Shown here: positions 16,619-25,285 of the stretch, in pieces
How positions within the stretch are numbered: the stretch's first letter is position 1
Layout of the letters: every line of letters begins with the position of its first letter
Source of the DNA: UBA1141 sp963665155
GTDB lineage: Bacteria > Chloroflexota > Dehalococcoidia > Lucifugimonadales > UBA3495
Length of the DNA: 64,000 nt
Direction: 5' to 3'
Assembly: GCA_963665155.2 (NCBI GenBank)
Contig: OY761986.2
Location: forward strand, 868,001 to 932,000
Program-made: the position numbers and the translations under genes
The notes under the pieces: model-generated
What the model was told of the DNA's origin: nothing
Databases searched by the model: none
Seen by the model: only the letters and a program-made list of their open reading frames with translations

Positions 16619-17250
16619 TTCGTCAACGATCTGATCCTAAATTAAGAGTTGAATCCGACAAATTACTTATAGTTGAAGGCATAGATGACAAGAATATTGT
16701 AGAGGCGTGTCTTAAGTGGTGGTCAATTGAAGGCTTTCAAGTCATGCAGGTAGGTGGCAAGACGAACTTGAAAGATGGGTTGGAATCCACCCTTGCGGGC
16801 GCAAGAGTAGAGCATGTCGATATCTCAGCAATCGGAATCATGCGAGACGCTGACGACAATGCCAGTGGAGCGTTCGATTCGGTGAACAGGGTCCTTGGGC
16901 AATTTGAACTACCTGCACCGCTGTATTCGGGGTCGATCATTCTTGGGCCACCTCGCGTGGGGGTGTACATATTCCCAGATTGCAAGGCTGAAGGTGCAAT
17001 TGAACAACTTTGTTGGCGGGCAGTGAAAGATACTGATGCAGGTAAATGCGCCTCTGGATATGTTCAATGTCTGGAGACTGCTGGCGCTTTTGAAGCCAAG
17101 GACCGAGATAAGTCTCTGGCAAATGCCTACATATCTTCCAAGGAAAACCCTTGGGTTCCAATAGGAATCGCGGCCTTGCAGAATTACTGGCCCTTCGACC
17201 ATCCCGCGTTTTCAGATGTCAAGAGATTCTTAACGGAATTAGCCAAATAA
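16615..17250 (+). CDS. DUF3226 (TOPRIM-like) protein, partner of the AAA ATPase
   Basis: 211 residues. The N-terminal ESDKLLIVEGIDDKNIV supplies the Glu of a TOPRIM fold, and IGIMRDADDNASGAF gives the D-x-D-type acidic motif. VYIFPDCKAEGAIEQLCW is typical of DUF3226 and related DUF4435 proteins. In PARIS-like systems this kind of protein is held by the ATPase and released as a nuclease when a phage trigger is sensed; that role is inferred. Its ATG overlaps the ATPase stop by 4 bp, so the two are translationally coupled. Length is normal for DUF3226. Confidence 0.8.
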   Translation: MIRQRSDPKLRVESDKLLIVEGIDDKNIVEACLKWWSIEGFQVMQVGGKTNLKDGLESTLAGARVEHVDISAIGIMRDADDNASGAFDSVNRVLGQFELPAPLYSGSIILGPPRVGVYIFPDCKAEGAIEQLCWRAVKDTDAGKCASGYVQCLETAGAFEAKDRDKSLANAYISSKENPWVPIGIAALQNYWPFDHPAFSDVKRFLTELAK

Positions 17251-17388
17251 ATGATCGGCTGCGGCTACATCATAGATGAATAAGGTGACGGCGACGGCGG
17301 CTCAACTTGCTTTGAGTATAGCTTAGCATCCTTGGGTTCTTGTTCCTGATGGTTCGGCTACCGATGGTGTGCGGCATAATTCTACTCC

Positions 17389-17590
17389 CTATCTTCGGAT
17401 TTTCTGGCGTCTGATTTTTGTCCTGCGGATAGTCGGCACAGGCGTGGAAACAAAGTCCAGCATCTTGCCGGTAACGACCAAATCAACGATACCCATGTCC
17501 TTGGTGAGTTTCTTCGGCGGTTCATCGGTGAACTTCACGACCCGGAATGTTTCATCCGGCTAGTGAACCGCGGTAGCTTCCCATGCGTCC
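17389..17590 (-). pseudogene. Possible decayed small gene
   Basis: On the minus strand an ATG near 17590 opens MDAWEATAVH, then an in-frame TAG, then a clearly protein-like stretch (DETFRVVKFTDEPPKKL, MGIVDLVVTGKML, STPVPTIRRT) ending in a basic tail and TAG at 17389-17391. The composition suggests a real protein interrupted by a stop; I do not recognise it. Confidence 0.3.
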
Positions 17591-17666
17591 ATCTGCTTTT
17601 GTGCAGTTGTGGGAAGTTCAGCCACTTTTTAGAGTTGTAAGTGGCCAAGTTTCTGAGGTGAAGCCG

Positions 17667-18811
17667 TTAGCAGTACCAACTGTACAAGGAACAGGCTTTG
17701 GCTTTGTCAGCGTCCGCATTCTCATCTTGGCCCAGCTTGCCATAAACATAACTACGAGTGTTGTAGGCCAAAGCAAAATCCGGGCTTAGCTGTATGGCCT
17801 TGTCAAAGGCCTCTATGGCCCGTTGGTATTGGCCCAGGTGGCGGTAAGGTCATTACCACGGTGCATGTGGTAAAGGGCAGAGTCCGGGACTAGCTGTATA
17901 GCCTTGTCAAATTCCTCTAAGGCCTGTTGGTATTGGCCCAGTTCGTAGTGACGAAGACCAAGATACCAATAGGAAAGCGCATTGCGGTTGCGTGTTGGCC
18001 ATGGTGTCGGTGTAGGCGTCAGTGTAGGCCTCGGTGTCAGTGTAGGCGTGAGGGTTGGCCTTGGTGTCGGTTTAGGCGTGAGGGTTGGCCTTGGTGTCGG
18101 TTTAGGCGTGAGGGTTGGCCTTGGTGTCGGTTTAGGCGTGAGGGTTGGCCTTGGTGTCGGTGTGAGTGTTGGGTTGACAACTATGACCCTGGCTGTGGGT
18201 GTAGGCCGTGGGGGGTGAGTAGGTCTTGGGGTAGCAGTCGGGAACGGGGTATATGTGGGCATCGGTGTCGCCGTGGACGTATTGGTTGGTATATCAGTGG
18301 AAGGGATAGCGACAGGTTCACTAGCGGGCGTTGAAGCCTCAGTAGGAGCCGGAGTCTCAGTCGGGATTACTACCGCCACGGGTGCGCCATCGTCACTCGG
18401 GCCACCTAAGGCAAACACCGCACCCACCGCAGCCATCACGCCAACTATTCCCAAGCCTACTGCTACCGGCAATAAGGGGAAACCGCCCCTTCTCCTGGGT
18501 ATGGACAGCACCTGACGCACTGCCAAAGTGCCTTCTTTCTCTATGAAGAACTGTTCTTGTCCAGGGCTGCCGGAGAACTGGCCTTGCGGGCGAAAGGACA
18601 AGGTGACTAAGTAATAGTCTTCGGTTTCCGAGTCTTCAACGCCCTCAAAGACCATGGGGACGTCCCGGTAACGGCGGCTGTAGTTCCCAGGAGTTTCACC
18701 GGCCGTCTGCATAGCCAAGAGCCTAGCCTGGTCTAAGGAGATATATCCAACGGCCTCACCCTCACGGGTGAAGTCAAACTTTTCCTCTTCCTTACCCTGG
18801 TCTTCGGCCAT
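17667..18811 (-). CDS. Membrane-anchored TPR protein with Thr/Pro repeat linker (C-terminal frameshift)
   Basis: About 380 residues if one frameshift near 17848 is corrected. The cytoplasmic N-terminal domain (about 1-110) is unrecognised. One transmembrane helix (PLLPVAVGLGIVGVMAAVGAVFAL) is followed by a Thr/Pro/Ala linker that includes three perfect 30-bp repeats, then TPRs (YWYLGLRHYELGQYQQALEEF and, in the shifted frame, YRHLGQYQRAIEAFDKAIQL, then YVYGKLGQDENADADKAK) to TAA at 17667. In the uncorrected frame translation ends at 17813. Layout resembles many Chloroflexota surface-associated TPR proteins. It is an odd passenger for a defence island. Confidence 0.7.
18061..18150. repeat. Three perfect 30-bp tandem repeats inside the TPR protein gene
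   Basis: The same 30-bp unit occurs at 18061-18090, 18091-18120 and 18121-18150, with partial degenerate units on both sides. In frame it encodes a 10-residue Thr/Pro/Lys/Arg repeat of the extracytoplasmic linker, so copy number can vary without a frameshift. Confidence 0.9.
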
Positions 18812-19338
18812 GGGTAATTATATGGGAGTTAAAGGGGCTTAGGTCAAACCGTGAAGGGAGTCGAACCCACCTACCCCGCTCGTCACGAGGCACAACGGAT
18901 TTGAAGTGACCAAGGAACAGTGTTTAGGCGTACCGATGGGTGCCGTCCCATCCAACATTCGTAGCTAAAACTATGCGATAACACGGCGCAACATGCAACG
19001 AACGTGAACATTCTATACACAATTAGCGATGCTCGATTGCTGAGAGCGATGCTGTCCAAAGCTTTGCGGCGCTGTTCACGTAATTCCCAAAGCCCTTGTC
19101 GAATAATGTGGCGTCTCCTACGAGATTGCCCCGATCAAAAACGACAACTGCGGTCTGCAAACGCTCCGCAATCTTCGCAGTTTTGCTACTTTCCGTTGGG
19201 TCACTTTTATCATCCACATGGAGCAATGGTTTCGGATCAGCCGTAAACCTGAGTTGAAAAGGTCGATTTAATTCTACCCGTTACCCCATAACACAAAACA
19301 GCATCCAAAGAATGTGACCATTTGTGGCGGGACAGTCT
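18812..19338. other. Region with tRNA-like fragment and unassigned ORF remnant
   Basis: Contains the selC-like fragment at 18851-18907. On the minus strand from about 19282 to 19023 an open stretch without a good start encodes RPFQLRFTADPKPLLHVDDK and onward (VVVFDRGNLVGDATLF) to TAA at 19023-19025. This may be the C-terminal fragment of a lost gene downstream of the HNH gene. Not recognised. Confidence 0.35.
18851..18907 (-). pseudogene. Fragment resembling the 3' half of a selenocysteine tRNA
   Basis: On the minus strand, an anticodon-loop-like CTTCAAA with UCA anticodon (complement of 18902-18904) is followed by TCCGTTGTG, a long variable-arm-like hairpin (CTCG-TGA-CGAG) and a T-arm (GTGGG-TTCGACT-CCC). 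These are selC hallmarks. The 5' side of the anticodon stem does not pair, no proper acceptor or D-arm is found, and the T-stem looks shortened. It is therefore at best a remnant. A chance resemblance cannot be excluded. Confidence 0.4.
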
Positions 19339-19795
19339 TTAGAAGCCAATGTTCGCACACACCGATATAACCATAGCGGAGTATTCCGAGCGTTTCTCCT
19401 TCATCTGAACTAGCCGCATATTAAGAGCTGCATTTAATGCTCCGGGGCCTACCGAAGATAATCTTTCGACGAGATTCTTGACTTCTTCAATCTTTTCGAT
19501 TTTTCGAAAAATAACCTCCATCCGAGAATCATCGCTCAGTCCGAGGAGCCGAATTGTTAATTCGGCTCTCTCTGATCCAGGTTGCCATGTGACTAAAGGG
19601 CCAAGGTGCACAACAAGAATTTCTACATCATCCTGATAGGGATCCAAAAAAGGCCGACAACTGTCCCAATAGTCATTCTTCCTACGGTTACACTCGGTAC
19701 AAGCGATCGATAGGTTGTCCCAATTGAAATGAAGTCCTCGATTTTCTGACGAAGGAACCTTGTGTTCAACATCGCCAGGAGTATTATGCACAACC

Positions 19796-20712
19796 TTGAT
19801 TTGTTCGTAAAAACCCCTCGTCCTCCGGGGGCAATGGGAGGATAATGTGGGGAAAGGGCGTTGGGGCAGCGCCTGGCCGAGGGAGGGGAGGATGTTCCGA
19901 ATACGAGACCCGCAAGAGAGCCTCTGGCAGTCCCAGTTCCTGGTGACGCCGAAGAAGGCTAAGCGTCTGGAGAGAAGTTGGGCCGAGGTTTTCCGAAACG
20001 AGGCGCTCCCCCTGATTGACGAGGAGCGCTTTGCTCCCATGTACTGCGTGGACAACGGCCGTCCCAACCGGGCGGTGCAGACCGTCCTCGGGGTCCACCT
20101 CCTCAAAGAGATGTTCAACCTCACCGACGATGAAGCTCTGGAACAACTAGAGTTCAACCTGCTCTGGCACCACGCCCTGCGGCTGGACGTTGCCCAGTGA
20201 AGCTGGACCGGCGTGCGGGGGCCTACGTCCTCAAGGCGGACCTGGTGAAGGTGAACATCGAGCGGCGCCGGAGGGCCGAGGCCACCGAGGAGTGGCGCAA
20301 GCGGTATGCCATAAGGGCTGGTATCGAGGGAACGAACTCCGAGCTGAAGCGCGCCCACGGGCTTGGGCGCTTGCGGGTGCGAGGGGGCCGTCGGGTGCGG
20401 CTTGCCGTCTACCTGAAGGCGTTGGCGTGCAACTTCAAGCGGATGGTCCATGCACGCCTGGTGGAGATGGAGAACACGGCTCAGCGGGCGGTCGGGACGG
20501 TACCTGCGGTCACGGCCGCATGAGGGCGCCGCTCCACAGCTTCCACCGGGTGCCCTGAGCCACGGAAGGGGTAGCGCAACGGGATCACGCTTGTCCTGAG
20601 CGCGGCAGATGGTGCGGCGAGGCCAGCAGCCGGCATCCCGTGGCCTCCTCCCTTCCAGGCCCCTTCGCACGCCAGGGTTCATCTCAAACAGGCCTTTTTG
20701 CGAGGGAATCAA
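19796..20712 (+). mobile_element. Internally deleted IS1182-like element (copy A)
   Basis: 917 bp. It keeps both ends of the 1,984-bp copy at 33357-35340 but lacks about 1.07 kb inside: after codon ALRLD the sequence jumps to TTGCCCAGTGAAG. The right end GCGAGGGAATCAA matches copy B exactly; the left end differs by three bases (TTGATTTGTTCG against TTGATTCCCTCG). Flanks suggest an imperfect 7-bp target repeat (CAACCTT / CAACTTT). Except for the deletion only a handful of base differences separate the copies. Confidence 0.8.
19892..20523 (+). pseudogene. Transposase remnant of IS1182-like copy A
   Basis: MFRIRDPQESLWQSQFL through EQLEFNLLWHHALRLD is the N-terminal DUF772-type domain, then the deletion changes the frame and ends it (VAQ, stop). 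The C-terminal piece from 20197 (KLDRRAGAYVLKADLVK, GIEGTNSELKRAHGLGR, LKALACNFKRM) is the end of the DDE domain. No catalytic core remains, so the copy could move only if helped by a full-length transposase. Confidence 0.75.
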
Positions 20713-20885
20713 CTTTGCTTTCACAGTAGATACACTTATCGCCTGTTTCGTTGAGTAGTGTTTGTTTGATCTCTGGGTGTCGATACCGGTATCGCTTAGT
20801 TTGGTTGTTAGGATCTGCCAGGAATTCGACAGTCCATTCTTTTCCTCTTGCCGCCAAAACTGGAGGTATGGGCAATTTAACTAAA

Positions 20886-22031
20886 TTACGCATCGTGCAA
20901 TTCGTCTAAATCAATATCCGACAACGCGTCGCTTATGCCCAGTTCACCTAACAATTCTAGTAGTCGAGCGGCGCGGTCTTGGGGAGAATGTTGCGATGTT
21001 TCGCGCATTAGGTCTTTGACTCTTTGCTCGACCCAAATTGGAAGATTTGACGGGACATCTAAAATCTCGCGAAGGACCCGATTAGGAGTTCCAGATAGAT
21101 GCCTCGACTCCAGTTTCTGCGCCACAACGCCATTACCAACTCCAAATACGAGACCGTAAATGGAAGAATCCGGATAGAAAGACACGACGAATGGAGTAGA
21201 TATGATGAATTTGAAGTTCGGGAATGCGCGAGCCAAATTAGGCAGAACCGACCTTTGCATGCTCGGGTGAAGATGGTTTTCAGGTTCGTCTATTATTACC
21301 GTACAAGTATCCTTATTCGCACCAAACATGTGAATCTGCCATGCGATGCCGAATAAGGCGTTAATACCACCAGACATCGCGTCGAGAGACCAAGTACCAG
21401 ACTCGGTGACCAAAACAACCTCAGGCAGACGAATTTCGAGACGCTGGAAACCAATTTCCTGGGGCAATAATTGCCGGAGCACTTGCTGAAACCCATCCAA
21501 GATCTCTCTGTACTCCGGGTTGGGCATAACAATTTCGCTTCCATAGCCAAACACGGCAAGCGAGATGATAGATTGTTTTTGAGCAATCCCCGGATTCCGA
21601 GTCCTCGCAGAACTATATGTTTGAAAAAGTAGTTGCTGGAATTCTACATATTGTTGTTCTACGGTCTTAGGGTCGGTGGGTATTTCGGTGACGGGCTGAT
21701 ATGTAGCGACAGGCCGATGGGAGGGGATATGAAGACCTACGACTTCCATGCGGTTGCCGTAGTGGAGGTCGTACTGAACATCTGGAGAATTAGGCGAAGT
21801 AATCGTACAGTTATTTCCATCGTCATATTGAATGTTGCCTACAACAGTTTCCCCATCCGGCATCGAAAGTTCTGCGTCGCGGATTCTGCGGACATCGGAT
21901 AGAATTCGACGGCGGCTTTTTTCACTCCCAAATGGCGTCGATACGAAGTTGATATTCCAGCCGAAATGGCGGCCGAGAATTGTGAGGAGCGTCGTTTTTC
22001 CGGTTCCATTGGAACCAGTGAGAACAGTCAT
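20886..22031 (-). CDS. AAA ATPase, Septu PtuA-like, probably N-terminally truncated
   Basis: 381 residues. Walker A (LTGSNGTGKTTLL) begins at residue 4, whereas relatives have 25-35 residues before it; the IS3-family end at 22055 lies only 24 bp upstream, so the IS probably removed the 5' end. The Walker B region TVIIDEPENHLHPSMQR is intact. The switch region reads FIISTPFVVS where the usual form is IISTHSPFVV: the conserved H-loop His and the next Ser are missing. Partner gene is the HNH nuclease overlapping its stop. The lesions suggest a decaying defence system. Confidence 0.75.
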   Translation of the reverse strand: MTVLTGSNGTGKTTLLTILGRHFGWNINFVSTPFGSEKSRRRILSDVRRIRDAELSMPDGETVVGNIQYDDGNNCTITSPNSPDVQYDLHYGNRMEVVGLHIPSHRPVATYQPVTEIPTDPKTVEQQYVEFQQLLFQTYSSARTRNPGIAQKQSIISLAVFGYGSEIVMPNPEYREILDGFQQVLRQLLPQEIGFQRLEIRLPEVVLVTESGTWSLDAMSGGINALFGIAWQIHMFGANKDTCTVIIDEPENHLHPSMQRSVLPNLARAFPNFKFIISTPFVVSFYPDSSIYGLVFGVGNGVVAQKLESRHLSGTPNRVLREILDVPSNLPIWVEQRVKDLMRETSQHSPQDRAARLLELLGELGISDALSDIDLDELHDA

Positions 22032-22148
22032 CCGTGTAGGCGTTCAGCGATAATGGGACACTTTTAAGGGGAGAAAAACCTGAGGGTGATGGTGGGTTGG
22101 ACTCCTGGTGTTGGGTATAAATTATCCACATCAAGAAAGGAGCCAGAA

Positions 22149-22555
22149 GTGTCTCAGAATAACAGCGATCAAGGCCAAGCCGCAGAGACCCCGACTGAAG
22201 AGACCTAGACTTTCATCCGGCAAGTCAGATCCGCCACCCGTAGGAAGTACGCTCCGGAAGATAAGATCCGCATCGTCCTGGAAGGGTTCCGCCGGGAAGT
22301 GACCGTGAGTGACCTCTGCCGTGCCGACGAGAGGGGATCAAGCCAGGCGTATTCTATGCCTGGACCAAGGAGTTCATGGAAGCGGGGAAAGAGCGTCTCA
22401 CCCGGGACACGGTGAGAGACGCCACCCGTCAGGAGATCGAACACCTCAAACGGGAGAACTACGATCTGAAACAACTGGTTGCCGACCTTTCCCTGGAGGT
22501 CCACCGCTTCAAAAAAACGGCCATCCCAGCTTTCGATGGGGCCGCAGGCGGATGA
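22149..22555 (+). pseudogene. IS3-family OrfA, broken
   Basis: GTG start, then a TAG after 19 codons (PTEET-stop-TFIRQVRS). The helix-turn-helix part follows (KYAPEDKIRIVLEGFRRE, VSDLCRADE), then a frameshift near 22331, then GIKPGVFYAWTKEFMEAG and a leucine-zipper-like EIEHLKRENYDLKQLVADL. The final TGA overlaps the OrfB start. Confidence 0.7.
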
Positions 22556-23536
22556 GCGCCCAGGAGAGGTCGAACATCATAACCCGGGTGGAAGAGACCC
22601 AGTGGGGAAAACGGAAGCTTCTCACCCAACTGCAGGTGCCCAAGAGTACCTACTACCGGTGGCGAGCCCGTGCACTGCAAGGGAAGCAAGACAGCTCCAT
22701 CGCCAGTACCCGGATTCCCTGGAATAAGCTTAGCCCACCGGAAGAGGCCAGGGTCTTGGCGGCGGCCAGAGAGTCTCCGGAGTGGAGCAGCCGGCAACTG
22801 GCCATGGATCACCGACTACCAGGATTTATCGGTCGGTGAATCTACGGTGTACCGCCTCTTGAAGAGGGAAGGGCTGGTAAAACCTCCCGATATGAAGCTT
22901 CTGGCCGGCAAAGAGTACCAACGCAAGACCAGCGGTCCGCATCAGATGTGGGCTACCGATGCCTCGTATTTCCGGGTGGTCGGCTGGGGCTACTACTACA
23001 TGGTAACCGTGATGGACGACTACTCCCGATTCATCCTGGCCTGGAAGCTGCAACTGGACGTGACATCTGATTCCCTGATCCAGGTGGTCCAGCTAGCCAT
23101 TGACGCTACTGGTATGACAGAAGTGCCCTTGGAGGGCCGGACCAGATTGCTGAGTGACAATGGATCGGGCTACGTATCCAGAGCTTTCCGCGATTACCTG
23201 GGCCTGGTAGGGATCCGCCATATCCTGGCGGCGCCTTACCATCCCCAAACCAATGGGAAACTGGAGCGGTACCATCAGAGCATCAAGCAGGAGGTGAACC
23301 AGGTCCCGTATGAGATCCCTGGTGATCTGGAGGAGGCCATCGCTGGCTTCGTGGAGTACTACAACCACCGTCGCTATCACAAAGCCTTGAGCAACGTGAC
23401 GCCAGATGATGTCTTAAGGGGGAGACGGGAAGGGATCTTGATCAGAAGAAGGGAGGTGAAAGCTCAGACTTTACAATGGCGTCAACGCTACAACCGGCAG
23501 CGCCGACAGTCCTACAACACTGCCATATCCCCTTGA
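22552..23536 (+). pseudogene. IS3-family OrfB (DDE integrase-type transposase), frameshifted
   Basis: MSAQERSNIITRVEETQWGK starts the HTH_21-type region. A frameshift near 22806 (SRQLAM to WITDYQDL) precedes the rve core: TDASYFRVVGWGYYYMVTVMD (first Asp), LLSDNGSGYVS (second Asp) and HPQTNGKLERYHQSIKQE (Glu). All three catalytic residues survive, but the reading frame does not. Confidence 0.8.
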
Positions 23537-23671
23537 TCTCTCCTTAATAAAAGTGTCCCACTTTTGCTGGTTGCCAACAGGTGTTGACTAATGGGCCGAA
23601 TCCGAGGTCGGTACGTTGTGGAGGGTCGAGAGTGCATCGGCTATTAGAACGGTGTGTGGCCGAGCAATAAC

Positions 23672-24166
23672 TTATTTGTCAAGAGACTCTAACGATTCAG
23701 ATTCCTCTGATTCTTCCCAGAAAGACTCATCAAGACGCGGATGTATGTGTTCAGTATTGCTCCGATTTTCGTAGGTATTCTTTGACCAATATTGCTCTAT
23801 CAAGTTCAAGGCCGGAGTCCGATTTTGCTCGTTCCTGATATGCACGGTGTATCGCTTGTTCCCAATAAGCACAGTGTATCGCCTGCCCCGCCTCTCATAT
23901 TGTGTAGAGTTGAATCGGGCTTTCATTTCTTGGCGAGATATACCGGCTCTGATTCTAGTTGGCGTAGGCACATCAATATCGCTGTTTCGTCTTCGCGCTA
24001 GAAAGCCCTGTAGCTCATCTAGCTTTCCGCTAAATTGTGTATACGAAGACTCCATTGCCTCAATTGAGGCATCGATTATCGTGCTTTCACGGTAACGACG
24101 ATAGGCGAGGGCTAACACTGCCAAACCTAAAAGAGCCGTTATGGGAATACTGATCGCGAAGGACAA
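23672..24166 (-). CDS. Membrane-anchored protein of unknown function (third gene of a cassette)
   Basis: 164 residues. An N-terminal transmembrane helix (ISIPITALLGLAVLALAY) is followed by a basic segment, a coiled-coil-prone region, RIRAGISRQEMKARF, then a small beta-rich stretch with two similar strands (RRYTVLIGNKRYTVHI), and an acidic Ser/Glu-rich tail. No family recognised. It lies 3 bp after the preceding small membrane protein gene; all three genes of this cassette are in one minus-strand run within the island. Confidence 0.6.
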   Translation of the reverse strand: MSFAISIPITALLGLAVLALAYRRYRESTIIDASIEAMESSYTQFSGKLDELQGFLARRRNSDIDVPTPTRIRAGISRQEMKARFNSTQYERRGRRYTVLIGNKRYTVHIRNEQNRTPALNLIEQYWSKNTYENRSNTEHIHPRLDESFWEESEESESLESLDK

Positions 24167-24169
24167 TCT

Positions 24170-24367
24170 CTACCTCTGACGACTGTCTTGAATAAAATCG
24201 TCTACCCTGGCCGACTCACGATCATGGAGTTCGTTAATTCTTTCTATGGACCGATTCACTTTTTGATCTGATTGATGGCCTTGGTATAGTGCAACTCCAG
24301 TCAAGATGAGCGCAATCCACGATACTATCTCTGCCATTATTCTACTGCGAACCAGCTTTGTGAGCAA
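24170..24367 (-). CDS. Small single-pass membrane protein (second gene of the cassette)
   Basis: 65 residues, or 55 if the internal Met (MAEIVSWIALILTGVALY) is used. One transmembrane helix is followed by a charged helix (DQKVNRSIERINELHDRESARVDD) likely to be coiled coil. It resembles holin-sized or signalling membrane proteins only in size. It sits between the 209-residue protein and the 164-residue membrane protein with gaps of 8 and 3 bp. Confidence 0.5.
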   Translation of the reverse strand: MLTKLVRSRIMAEIVSWIALILTGVALYQGHQSDQKVNRSIERINELHDRESARVDDFIQDSRQR

Positions 24368-24375
24368 TCATGCGC

Positions 24376-25005
24376 CTATCCCAGAAATTCTTCAATCTTT
24401 CTGCGATCTTCCGACAATAATTCTACATCGGTCGCAAAATCGTCCCATTCTTGGCTAGTCATCTGAAAGAACGCAGAGCGACTTGTCCCCGATTCGTCAT
24501 GCCAACTTACGTTAAGCCCCATTATCGCGCTCCGTACGGTTTGATCTTCCCTGGTTCGATGTACTCTGATGCTCCATGCACCCGCAAGTCCAGTAATATG
24601 AGGGCCGATTGCAAGGGCATGTTCTCTGGCGTCTCGACCCGTCTCATACAGTTCTTTGTACGAGAGGAGTTGGGCCAGGGCGTTTTGGTATTCATCTGTA
24701 ATTGAAATTTCTAGGTTTGATGCAACTATCTGCTGAATCGCCGCTTCAACAGAAATTCCCTGGTCTGTCACACGGTCATATAAATATTCCGCTGTCCGCA
24801 ACAGACTTATAGCTGTGCTCGGATTTAATTGAGTTTGGTCGCTTAGAGCTAAGGCCTGCTCTGCTCGTGCGAATCCGTCGGAAGTTTCAGCTAATTCCGA
24901 CATTTTAAGTAAGACATCAGGGGGTAACTTTAGAAACGCTTCGAGATCGTCCCGAAAGTTTCTTAAAGTCATCAGTCTAGTAGATAAAAATGGCTCTATT
25001 GCCAT
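24376..25005 (-). CDS. Soluble protein of unknown function (first gene of the cassette)
   Basis: 209 residues, mostly helical in the first 130 (LRNFRDDLEAFLKLPPDVLLKM, ALSLRTAEYLYDRV-like), then a beta-rich C-terminal domain (AWSIRVHRTRED, SAIMGLNVSWHDESG, AFFQMTSQEWDDFATDVE). I do not recognise it. Its linkage to two membrane proteins inside a defence-rich island makes a role as sensor of a membrane-acting system a reasonable but untested guess. Confidence 0.6.
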   Translation of the reverse strand: MAIEPFLSTRLMTLRNFRDDLEAFLKLPPDVLLKMSELAETSDGFARAEQALALSDQTQLNPSTAISLLRTAEYLYDRVTDQGISVEAAIQQIVASNLEISITDEYQNALAQLLSYKELYETGRDAREHALAIGPHITGLAGAWSIRVHRTREDQTVRSAIMGLNVSWHDESGTSRSAFFQMTSQEWDDFATDVELLSEDRRKIEEFLG

Positions 25006-25285
25006 AACGCACTCGAAATACAGGGGCCCAAAGATCGGATGCTCGAAATTCTATCAACGGGCCGATATTCAAGTCAAGTTTGAACTGACAGAATAACCAA
25101 ATCACACTTTATGGGTTCAATATTACCGTTTTGTACATATGGGAACGGGTATGTTCGAGTCTACTTCCAAAACTCCTCGGATCATTTACTCGGGAGGCTT
25201 GCATGGTCCCACGTAATTTTCATTTCCTATAGAGGCTATACCCCGGTGTTACGCCATGACCTTACCCCGAAGTTAGTATCATTGG

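Larger units (their letters stand above)
19339..20893 (-). pseudogene. HNH endonuclease (Septu PtuB-like), interrupted by an IS
   Basis: The 5' part (20893 to about 20713) encodes MRNLVKLPIPPVLAARGKEW to GDKCIYCESKV. The IS (19796-20712) follows, then the 3' part resumes with VVHNTPGDVEHKVPSS, NWDNLSIACTECNRRK and runs to 19339. Joined, the CxxC...H...CxxC pattern and WxNL of an HNH nuclease of the PtuB/RloB-neighbour type are restored, about 220 residues. The start overlaps the upstream ATPase stop by 8 bp, as in ATPase-HNH defence pairs. Not functional unless the IS excises precisely. Confidence 0.7.
22055..23560 (+). mobile_element. Decayed IS3-family element
   Basis: 1,506 bp with terminal inverted repeats TGGGACACTTTTA (22055-22067 and complement at the right end, 23548-23560), the second arm continuing AAGGAG-like. 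No convincing target duplication is seen. Both ORFs carry stops or frameshifts, so it cannot transpose by itself. It sits right before the ATPase gene. Confidence 0.85.

Noticed and set aside
18061..18150. CRISPR-like array
   Set aside because: The 30-bp units are directly adjacent with no spacers and are in frame with a Thr/Pro linker.
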